A DNA stretch of 5,397 nt, from NCBI GenBank assembly GCA_016294985.1, contig JAECRW010000111.1, positions 1 to 5,397 on the forward strand. The letters run 5' to 3'. Position 1 is the first letter of the stretch, and the number at the start of each line of letters is the position of its first letter. Source of the DNA: Candidatus Sifarchaeum marinoarchaea. Lineage in GTDB: Archaea > Asgardarchaeota > Sifarchaeia > Borrarchaeales > Borrarchaeaceae. Positions 1 through 5,397 of the stretch are shown piece after piece. Position numbers and translations under genes: made by a program. Below the pieces are notes generated by a model that saw nothing but the letters and a program-made list of their open reading frames with translations, ran no database searches and was not told the origin of the DNA.

Positions 1-15
1 TTAGGGCGTGATCAC

Positions 16-23
16 TTTATATT
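16..23 (+). promoter_or_regulatory. TATA-like box A upstream of the membrane-protein gene
   Basis: The octamer TTTATATT resembles the archaeal box A consensus (TTTATATA) bound by TBP. It lies about 70 bases before the ATG at 95, so transcription would start near base 45 and leave a leader of about 50 nt. The surrounding sequence is AT-rich, so a chance match is quite possible. No clear purine-rich BRE precedes it; instead a GTGATCAC palindrome directly abuts it. Confidence 0.35.
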
Positions 24-74
24 TCCCTCTAACAAAAAGAATTAAATTCAATAAATTATCATCTGACTAAATAG

Positions 75-84
75 TTGTTAACAA
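75..84. repeat. 10-bp perfect palindrome TTGTTAACAA in the leader
   Basis: TTGTTAACAA equals its own reverse complement. It sits between the inferred transcription start and the ATG at 95, just before the weak GTGA ribosome-binding match at 86-89. A palindrome here could be an operator for a dimeric repressor. No second copy was noticed in the window, and in AT-rich DNA it may be chance. Confidence 0.25.
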
Positions 85-94
85 AGTGAGTTGA

Positions 95-2065
95 ATGCAA
101 GTAGACACATATCAACCAGTTACAGTTTTTTCACTTTTTACATTTACATTTCTCTTCTACATAGTGATGCTCGCTTTGGGAGGATTTATGTTATGGGCGT
201 TTACCCATTTTGAAAACCGCATACAGCGCTTTGATCTGCTTGAAAAATTGGTGCTTAGTGTTGCTATAAGTTCGGCGCTCATCCCACTGATGGTCTTTGT
301 TTTAACACCCTTCTCTGGGTTCAATAATCTCACAACAATATGTATAATGCTTTGTATTCTCGCATTAGCAGGGTTCATTGCTTTAAAAAACAAACACAAA
401 ATGAAGGCGTATATAATTGAACTTAAGACAATTCCTCCAATAATTGTAATTACTCTCGCAGTTTCGTTTGGTATACGATTGCTTCCAACTCTTGGATTAT
501 ATGTTTACCCTGGCAACGATGCAAAGTTTCATACGCTTTACGCCTATTTAATTATCAAAAACCGAGGATACCCAGTTACATTCGCTCCCTTTTATCCCGT
601 TGCAGTAACCTATAATTTAGGATTACATGCAATCGCAGTCTTCTTTTTCTACCTTTTACCTTTTCCAATTGAACAAATCCTCATGTTACTTACAAACACC
701 TACAATTTCTTATTTCCTGTTTCTATGTACTCTTTAGGAAGTAAACTTTTTGATGATAAAAGAATTGCCGCTAATATGTGTTTCCTAAGCGGTGTGGTGG
801 TTCATGTCCCTATGGTTTTTTTTAATTGGGGTGGAAATAGTTACATTTTCGGATTTTTCTTGATTCCTGTGTTTATTTCGGTTGCAATACAAATGATAAA
901 AGAAAATAAGTTCTCTATGGTATTATCTATACTTTTAGTGATACTAACAGTTGGTCTCCTTTATGCACATTATTTGCCATTCTTTATAGCAATCTGTGGA
1001 TTGGTTTCAGTAAATTTTTTACAGTTTTTGAGAAAAAATGTTAAATCCTTTATGAATGCTCTTCTTTCTGTTTTTTTCGGTTTATTGATATCGCTTCCTC
1101 GAATATTGCTAAGCATTTCTGCTACCGAGGGCAGAGAAAGTTTTTTGATTGAAACAATGTATAAATGGTGGGCGAAGACACAAATTTTTGATTATAGTTA
1201 TTTTACATCATTTTCTGGACTTGAAAAGGTCTTTGTAAGGTTAATTATAAAAGATTTCGGTGGGAGCATTCCGCTCATAGCATTTATAGGGTTACTATTC
1301 TATTTATCAAGATTCAACAGAACGAATTCAAAAAGTAATTCCATAGTTAGTATATTCGTGTGGAGCGCCATATTATTTCTTATTACAGCAAATGGACCGA
1401 TCGGTCTTTATTTCTTAGAATTTCCATACTGGTATATATTTGATCCAACCTATATCAGACCTGGTCTAACTTTGCCTCTGGTATCAATGGCAGGGTATGG
1501 ATTCACTAATCTATCAGGCTGGGCTGGTTCACTTGGAGATCTTAAATATTTCAAAAAACTTACTGCAAAGCAAGTATTCCAAAAAGTGTTTTTTGTATTT
1601 ATTTTAGTTTCTATTACTATTGAGTCCCTTTTGCTTTTTAATTACATGGTGGGGAATTACGAGGACTCAGCAGTAACCACGGCAGACTATAAAGCCATTA
1701 TATGGATTCAAAATAATACCGATGAAAACGCAACATTTTTTGTTACATCAGCAGATGCTGGTGAGTGGATTGTAGCTATCGCGCATCGAAGGACTTATTC
1801 AATGGCTAAGAGTAACGGGGACAATTTGGTTTCTGAAGAATACGTAACAAAGGTTAATCAAATGAAGCAGGAAGTATGTGAAAATCCTAATTCTGAAGAG
1901 GCATTTTCACTTCTCAAACACTTTGGTATTGATTATATCTACATCGGAAAGAAAGCAATCTATGATTCCCAGCGATTAGATCCCAATTTATTCTTAGGGA
2001 GCAGAAATTACGAGCCAGTCTATTCTGATGGAGATATTTGGATTTTTAAGATCATATATAACTAA
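95..2065 (+). CDS. Polytopic membrane protein, probable GT-C fold glycosyltransferase
   Basis: This 656-residue protein is very hydrophobic, with roughly 12-14 membrane segments (clear ones near residues 14-36, 51-70, 78-97, 113-130, 174-190, 249-267, 275-291, 320-340, 391-406, 417-432 and 497-517). A soluble C-terminal domain of about 135 residues follows. After the fourth segment comes a loop with GND-AKFH (residues 140-146). An Asp in the first extracytoplasmic loop followed by a His is typical of GT-C transferases, which use lipid-linked sugars, so Asp142 is the candidate catalytic or metal-binding residue. The tail has the style of archaeal GT-C proteins: a D-K-I-WI-NNT segment (531-542), then a GIDYIYIGKK-like strand (611-620) and a final DGDIWIFKI-like strand. 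The likely role is surface glycan or glycoprotein assembly at the cytoplasmic membrane; the substrate is unknown. The ATG at 95 has a weak GTGA match five bases upstream. A GT-C-like membrane protein with no transferase activity is an alternative. Confidence 0.6.
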   Translation: MQVDTYQPVTVFSLFTFTFLFYIVMLALGGFMLWAFTHFENRIQRFDLLEKLVLSVAISSALIPLMVFVLTPFSGFNNLTTICIMLCILALAGFIALKNKHKMKAYIIELKTIPPIIVITLAVSFGIRLLPTLGLYVYPGNDAKFHTLYAYLIIKNRGYPVTFAPFYPVAVTYNLGLHAIAVFFFYLLPFPIEQILMLLTNTYNFLFPVSMYSLGSKLFDDKRIAANMCFLSGVVVHVPMVFFNWGGNSYIFGFFLIPVFISVAIQMIKENKFSMVLSILLVILTVGLLYAHYLPFFIAICGLVSVNFLQFLRKNVKSFMNALLSVFFGLLISLPRILLSISATEGRESFLIETMYKWWAKTQIFDYSYFTSFSGLEKVFVRLIIKDFGGSIPLIAFIGLLFYLSRFNRTNSKSNSIVSIFVWSAILFLITANGPIGLYFLEFPYWYIFDPTYIRPGLTLPLVSMAGYGFTNLSGWAGSLGDLKYFKKLTAKQVFQKVFFVFILVSITIESLLLFNYMVGNYEDSAVTTADYKAIIWIQNNTDENATFFVTSADAGEWIVAIAHRRTYSMAKSNGDNLVSEEYVTKVNQMKQEVCENPNSEEAFSLLKHFGIDYIYIGKKAIYDSQRLDPNLFLGSRNYEPVYSDGDIWIFKIIYN

Positions 2066-2081
2066 GTTGATAAAACTTAGT
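2061..2081 (+). other. Small stem-loop overlapping the stop codon of the membrane-protein gene
   Basis: ACTAAGTT (2061-2068) pairs perfectly with AACTTAGT (2074-2081) around the five-base loop GATAA, an 8-bp stem. The TAA stop (2063-2065) is inside the left arm. Only two pairs are G-C and no T-tract follows, so it is a poor terminator candidate. It could be a transcript-processing or 3'-end stability element between the first and second genes, or chance in AT-rich sequence. Confidence 0.3.
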
Positions 2082-2110
2082 AAAGCAAAATCTCCAATAA
2101 TCTGGTCAAA

Positions 2111-2839
2111 ATGAGTAAATTGATTTCAAATAACAAATCACAAATAAGAGAAAAAATCTGGAATATCATGGAAGAAAGAGAGATTGCAAGGTTTCCCAGG
2201 CCTGTTTACAATAGAATACCAAATTTTGTAGGTTCTGAAAACGCTGCACGACTTTTAAGAGAAATAGAGGAGTATAAAAGTGCACAAACAGTATTTTCTA
2301 ATCCCGACTCCCCGCAACGCCCTGTTAGGGAACAGATATTGAAAGATGAAAAAACTCTTGTTATGGCTCCTCCTCGCTTAAGGATAGATGGTTTTTTAGT
2401 TTTAACCAGACAATCAATTCCACGAAAAAAAATCAAAAAGGCATCTACAATAAAGGGTGCATTTCAATTTGGACAAATTATCAAGCCAGACAAACTTGAA
2501 AAGATAGATTTAAAAATAGCAGGATCTGTAGCTGTCGATTTAAAGGGTGGGCGTATCGGAAAAGGAGGCGGCTATTCGGATTTAGAGTTCGCCGTTTTGA
2601 CAGCGTATGGTTTGATTGAGGAAACTACGCAAGTTTTGACTACTGTACACAAAGTACAAATTGTTGAAAATATACCAATGACCGCGCATGATGTTCCACT
2701 GGACATTGTTATAACTCCAAGTCGCGTGGTCTATACAAACACTACCTATCAGAAACCTCAAGGAATAGTATGGGAGTTACTACCCGATTCAAAAATCAGT
2801 TCAATTCCATTGTTAGAAGAATTAAAAAGTCGCTTATAA
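2111..2839 (+). CDS. 5-formyltetrahydrofolate cyclo-ligase-like protein (COG0212 family)
   Basis: This 242-residue protein is close to the full length of archaeal COG0212 members. Family landmarks run in order: a FPRPVYNRIPNF segment (28-39), NPDSPQ (64-69) followed by PVR, the APPRLRIDGF segment (86-95), a G-S-V-A-V strand (138-142), the Gly-rich loop GGRIGKGGGYSDLEFA (146-161), TTVH (177-180), HDVPLD (193-198) and a VITP strand (200-203). The Gly-rich loop matches the ATP/substrate-binding GKGGGYYD-type motif of true 5-FCL enzymes. COG0212 proteins are paralogs of 5-FCL; published comparative work suggests a role in thiamin metabolism rather than 5-formyl-THF recycling, so the exact reaction is open. 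It is probably cytosolic. The ATG at 2111 has no clear Shine-Dalgarno sequence but keeps the usual N-terminal helix ahead of RIPNF. The next gene starts 14 bases after its stop, indicating co-transcription. Confidence 0.85.
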   Translation: MSKLISNNKSQIREKIWNIMEEREIARFPRPVYNRIPNFVGSENAARLLREIEEYKSAQTVFSNPDSPQRPVREQILKDEKTLVMAPPRLRIDGFLVLTRQSIPRKKIKKASTIKGAFQFGQIIKPDKLEKIDLKIAGSVAVDLKGGRIGKGGGYSDLEFAVLTAYGLIEETTQVLTTVHKVQIVENIPMTAHDVPLDIVITPSRVVYTNTTYQKPQGIVWELLPDSKISSIPLLEELKSRL

Positions 2840-2840
2840 C

Positions 2841-2846
2841 TGAGGT
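2841..2846 (+). promoter_or_regulatory. Shine-Dalgarno site that fixes the EF-2 start at TTG 2854
   Basis: TGAGGT complements the archaeal 16S rRNA 3' end (CACCTCCT-type anti-SD). It ends seven bases before the TTG at 2854, an ideal spacing. It lies in the 14-base gap after the COG0212 stop codon. This supports TTG over the in-frame ATG at 2770, which is inside the upstream gene, and over the ATG at 2890, which would remove the conserved N-terminal helix. Confidence 0.7.
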
Positions 2847-2853
2847 CTTCGTC

Positions 2854-5049
2854 TTGAGAGCAAAATTAGTCCCAGAGCTTCTTAGAATAATGAAAAGCAA
2901 AGAACAGATTCGAAATATTGGGATTATTGCCCATATTGATCACGGAAAAACCACACTTGCAGACTCGTTTCTGGCGAATTCTGGCTTATTATCTCCATCT
3001 ATAGTTGGCAAAGCACGTGCGCTTGATTATCTCGAAGAAGAACAACTGAGAGGAATCACGATCAAGAGTGCAATAATATCTTTACTCCACTCTAAAGATG
3101 AGAGAGAATTTGTAATTAATTTAGTGGATACACCAGGACACGTAGATTTTTCTGGCAAAGTAAATCGTGCACTTAGAGCAATTGATGGAGTAATTGTGGT
3201 AGTAGATGCTGTTGAAGAAGTAATGGTACAGACGGAGACCGTGACTAGACAGGCACTTCAGGAACGCGTGAAACCAGTATTGTTTATTAACAAAATCGAT
3301 CGATTGATTAATGAACTCAGGCTCACTCCTGGCGAAATACAGGCGAAACTAAAGCACATCGTCCAAGAGTTCAACACTTTAGTTGAATTATATGCGGAAG
3401 AAGAATACAAGGGCAAATGGAAGGTAAGTGTCGCTGATGGAACTGTAGTCTTTGGTTCTGCCCTCCATCGCTGGGCTCTTTCAAGCGATATTACTAAGAA
3501 AAAAGGCACAAAGTTTGCCAATATACTAGTAAGGTATCGAGAAGAAAAAGTATCAGAATTGGCTGAAATTATACCGGTTCATAAGGCAGTCTTGGACATG
3601 GTACTTGATCATTTACCAAATCCAAAGCAAGCACAAGTCTTTAGAATCCCGAGAATATGGCAAGGTGATTTAACGGACGAAGTTGGTACATCAATGGCAA
3701 TGTGCGATGAAAAAGGACCTTTAGTTATTTGTGTTCATAAAATACTACAGGATCCTCATGCTGGAAGAGTTGCTACTGGAAGGATTTTTTCAGGGACAAT
3801 TCGTGTAGGAGTTCAGGCACATTCAATTTTAGCAAATAAAAACTTTCGAATAACACAGGTAAGTATGTTTATGGGGGCACAAAGAAAAGTAATAGAAGAG
3901 ATGAGTGCCGGAAATATTGTTGCGCTCACAGGAGTGGGTGATGTAAAAGTAGGGGAGACAATAATCGATCAAGATCATATAAACCGAATCGTGCCATTTG
4001 AGAGTATCCCTTATGTTTCTGAACCTGTTATGACGATAGCTGTAGAACCAAAATTAACCCGACAACTTCCAGAGTTAGCTGAGATCATTGAGACACTTTC
4101 CATTCAAGATCCAAATTTAGTTCATAGTATTAATCAGGAAACTGGCGAGGTACTTTTGAGCGGTCTGGGTGAGTTGCATCTTGAAATTGCTATCAAAGAA
4201 ATCGAAAAAGAAGGCGTTGAGGTGATTACTTCAAAGCCACTTATCCTTTATAGAGAAACAATAGGCCGGCGGTCACCTCTCGTAATAGGAAATGATTCAG
4301 AGGGGTATAATGAAATTAAGTTAATTGCAGAGCCATTGGATGAAAAAAGCATTAGCCTGATTGCAGAAAAAGAGATAACTGAAAAAATGGATCAAAGAAG
4401 GATGACCAAGATTCTCATCGCGAAAGCAAAATGGTCTAAAGGTGAAGCAAAGTCGATAATGTTTTTGGATGATTTCGGGAATGTACTAGTCAACAAAACT
4501 TACGGTGTTCCATTTTTTTCAGAAGCAAAAGATATCATTGTTGCAAGTTTTAAGCAGGCCATTCAAGCCGGTCCTCTAGCGCAGGAGCATATAAGGGGCG
4601 TCAAGATAATAATTGAAGATTTAGAGCTTAATCACAAAGCTGAAAACCGTAGTCCATCACAAATCATACCTATGGTAAGATATGCAATTTTTGATGCCAT
4701 TCTAAAGGCTAAACCTGTTTTATTAGAACCGCTTTATAAAATACAAGTAAGAATCCCAACAGAATTCATTGGAAAGGTTACAAGCGTGTTGAACAAAAGG
4801 CGAGGTCAAATTTCACATACTGATCAGAAAGGCCATATTGTTACCATCACTGGTACAATTCCAGTATCCACCGCTTTGAACTTAACAACTGAATTGCGTG
4901 CAGAAACTTCAGGCCATGCTTTCTATCAAACAGTCTTTTTGAATCAGTGGAGTCTCTTAAGTCCAAAGGTATCCCAAGAAGTTATTCGAGAAATACGCTC
5001 TCGTAGAGGATTAAGAGAACTTTCAGATATTGAAAATGACGTAACATGA
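2854..5049 (+). CDS. fusA: Archaeal elongation factor 2 (translocase GTPase), divergent, lacking the diphthamide His
   Basis: EF-2 is the GTPase that drives tRNA-mRNA translocation on the ribosome. From the TTG start the protein has 731 residues, the usual aEF-2 length. The G domain carries P-loop AHIDHGKT (26-33), RGIT switch I (66-69), DTPGH (92-96, catalytic His96) and NKID (146-149). Domain II begins near 283, domain III near 388 with GLGELHLE at 437-444, domain IV spans about 465-622, and domain V follows LLEP (623-626). The ELRLTP segment is archaeal EF-2-like, which excludes bacterial EF-G.

Several sites are odd. In the diphthamide loop the His before Arg-x-x-x-Gln is Asn598. The domain IV loop that usually reads SPN(K/R)HN is DSEGYN (481-486). 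The Gly of EGV is Glu122. These changes point to an EF-2 paralog or a diphthamide-free EF-2. The frame is uninterrupted, so it is not a pseudogene. Family identity is near certain; whether it is the cell's main translocase is not. Confidence 0.93.
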   Translation: MRAKLVPELLRIMKSKEQIRNIGIIAHIDHGKTTLADSFLANSGLLSPSIVGKARALDYLEEEQLRGITIKSAIISLLHSKDEREFVINLVDTPGHVDFSGKVNRALRAIDGVIVVVDAVEEVMVQTETVTRQALQERVKPVLFINKIDRLINELRLTPGEIQAKLKHIVQEFNTLVELYAEEEYKGKWKVSVADGTVVFGSALHRWALSSDITKKKGTKFANILVRYREEKVSELAEIIPVHKAVLDMVLDHLPNPKQAQVFRIPRIWQGDLTDEVGTSMAMCDEKGPLVICVHKILQDPHAGRVATGRIFSGTIRVGVQAHSILANKNFRITQVSMFMGAQRKVIEEMSAGNIVALTGVGDVKVGETIIDQDHINRIVPFESIPYVSEPVMTIAVEPKLTRQLPELAEIIETLSIQDPNLVHSINQETGEVLLSGLGELHLEIAIKEIEKEGVEVITSKPLILYRETIGRRSPLVIGNDSEGYNEIKLIAEPLDEKSISLIAEKEITEKMDQRRMTKILIAKAKWSKGEAKSIMFLDDFGNVLVNKTYGVPFFSEAKDIIVASFKQAIQAGPLAQEHIRGVKIIIEDLELNHKAENRSPSQIIPMVRYAIFDAILKAKPVLLEPLYKIQVRIPTEFIGKVTSVLNKRRGQISHTDQKGHIVTITGTIPVSTALNLTTELRAETSGHAFYQTVFLNQWSLLSPKVSQEVIREIRSRRGLRELSDIENDVT

Positions 5050-5081
5050 TAAGATGGTGTGCCATAAAATCTAAGTCCATT
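5050..5081. other. Convergent intergenic gap between EF-2 and glutamyl-tRNA synthetase
   Basis: Only 32 bases separate the EF-2 stop from the stop of the minus-strand gene. The gap holds a minimal ATGG-TGTG-CCAT hairpin (5054-5065) followed by AAAA, which reads as a short T-run on the minus strand. Neither strand has a convincing T-rich archaeal terminator, so transcription from either side may run into the opposing gene. Confidence 0.4.
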
Positions 5082-5397
5082 TCATTTGTGGGCAAACCAA
5101 ACTACTAATTCTCTTTCAATCTTATCTACCCGCCCGAATCCAACTCGTTCAAATTGAATGATATCGCCCGCTTTAAGCTTTTTCGTTGTGGGCTCACTGA
5201 ATCCAGTTCGTAAAGATCCGTCGGGCATCAATAGATTTGTCTTTACTAAATCCTCAGAAGCGGGTAGCCAGTGAATTATTCTCCGTTTCTTTTTCAATTC
5301 AAAGTCGACTTCACTGCTGTGGAATGTTGCTAGATGTCTATCATTAATGCTTTCGATTACGATGTTAACTAAATCTTTTAATCTGATCAGATCTTGT
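5082..5397 (-). CDS. gltX: Glutamyl-tRNA synthetase, archaeal type, C-terminal part (5' end outside window)
   Basis: The minus strand is open from the window edge to a TGA at 5084-5082, giving 104 C-terminal residues. The protein begins upstream of the window; a TTG at 5297 is internal, because the frame continues through family-like sequence above it (RLKDLVNIVI, then ATFHSSEVDFEL). Other landmarks are KRRIIHWLP, LLMPDGS, GFSEP, AGDIIQFERVGFGRVD and the final FAHK. This matches the beta-barrel anticodon-binding end of archaeal class I GluRS, which charges tRNA-Glu and, in most archaea, also tRNA-Gln for later amidation. The catalytic Rossmann domain with its HIGH and KMSKS-type motifs lies beyond the window, so function cannot be checked here. 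The gene converges on EF-2 and is not in its operon. Confidence 0.88.
   Translation of the reverse strand, partial: QDLIRLKDLVNIVIESINDRHLATFHSSEVDFELKKKRRIIHWLPASEDLVKTNLLMPDGSLRTGFSEPTTKKLKAGDIIQFERVGFGRVDKIERELVVWFAHK

Noticed and set aside
1..69. End of a minus-strand upstream gene with a TAA complement at bases 1-3
   Set aside because: The reverse frame meets another stop at 67-69 after about 21 codons and shows no coding character.
157..399. 80-codon minus-strand open frame inside the membrane-protein gene
   Set aside because: It lies antisense to a convincing coding sequence, has no recognisable motif or ribosome-binding site, and its hydrophobic content mirrors the other strand.
2206..2436. 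76-codon minus-strand open frame
   Set aside because: It lies opposite the conserved core of the COG0212 gene and shows no family features.
3258..3521. 87-codon minus-strand open frame
   Set aside because: It lies opposite the highly conserved EF-2 G domain and is explained by codon shadowing.
2854..5049. Bacterial EF-G, tetracycline-resistance protein or EFL1-like ribosome-biogenesis GTPase
   Set aside because: The ELRLTP segment, 731-residue length and domain order match archaeal EF-2. The RGITIKSA segment slightly recalls EFL1, but the rest of the G domain and domain II follow aEF-2 without large insertions.
2854..5049. EF-2 pseudogene, suggested by the degenerate tip loops
   Set aside because: The frame is intact over 731 codons, GTPase motifs are preserved, the C-terminal domain V is complete and a good ribosome-binding site is present.
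5082..5297. A standalone 71-residue small protein starting at TTG 5297
   Set aside because: The frame stays open to the window edge and the upstream residues also fit glutamyl-tRNA synthetase, so this is the tail of a larger protein.

Overview
The window is an AT-rich stretch of archaeal chromosome. The evidence is an archaeal/eukaryotic-type elongation factor 2 with its DHGKT P-loop and the ELRLTP segment, the C-terminus of an archaeal-type glutamyl-tRNA synthetase ending in Phe-Ala-His-Lys, and an archaeal COG0212 protein. EF-2 details such as ELRLTP and the AEEEYKGKWKVS-like stretch recall the TACK superphylum (Thaumarchaeota or Bathyarchaeota-like). That placement is an inference from remembered families, not from a tree.

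Layout: bases 1-94 are a leader with a TATA-like box and two small perfect palindromes. A large polytopic membrane protein follows (95-2065, probable GT-C type glycosyltransferase). After a 45-bp gap containing a small hairpin comes a 5-formyltetrahydrofolate cyclo-ligase-like protein (2111-2839). Fourteen bases later an EF-2 gene starts at a TTG with a good Shine-Dalgarno site (2854-5049). After a 32-bp convergent gap, the last 104 codons of glutamyl-tRNA synthetase lie on the minus strand (5082-5397, running off the window). The COG0212 and EF-2 genes look co-transcribed and the membrane protein may head the same unit.

The point of most interest is the EF-2. Its GTPase motifs are intact, but both signature loops at the tip of domain IV are degenerate. 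The diphthamide-accepting His is Asn, and the SPN(K/R)HN loop reads DSEGYN. The near-invariant Gly of the EGV..QTET segment is also Glu. This looks like a divergent EF-2 paralog, or an EF-2 from a lineage without diphthamide, rather than an ordinary housekeeping copy. Whether the genome has a second, canonical EF-2 cannot be seen from this window. No RNA genes, CRISPR arrays or mobile elements were found.
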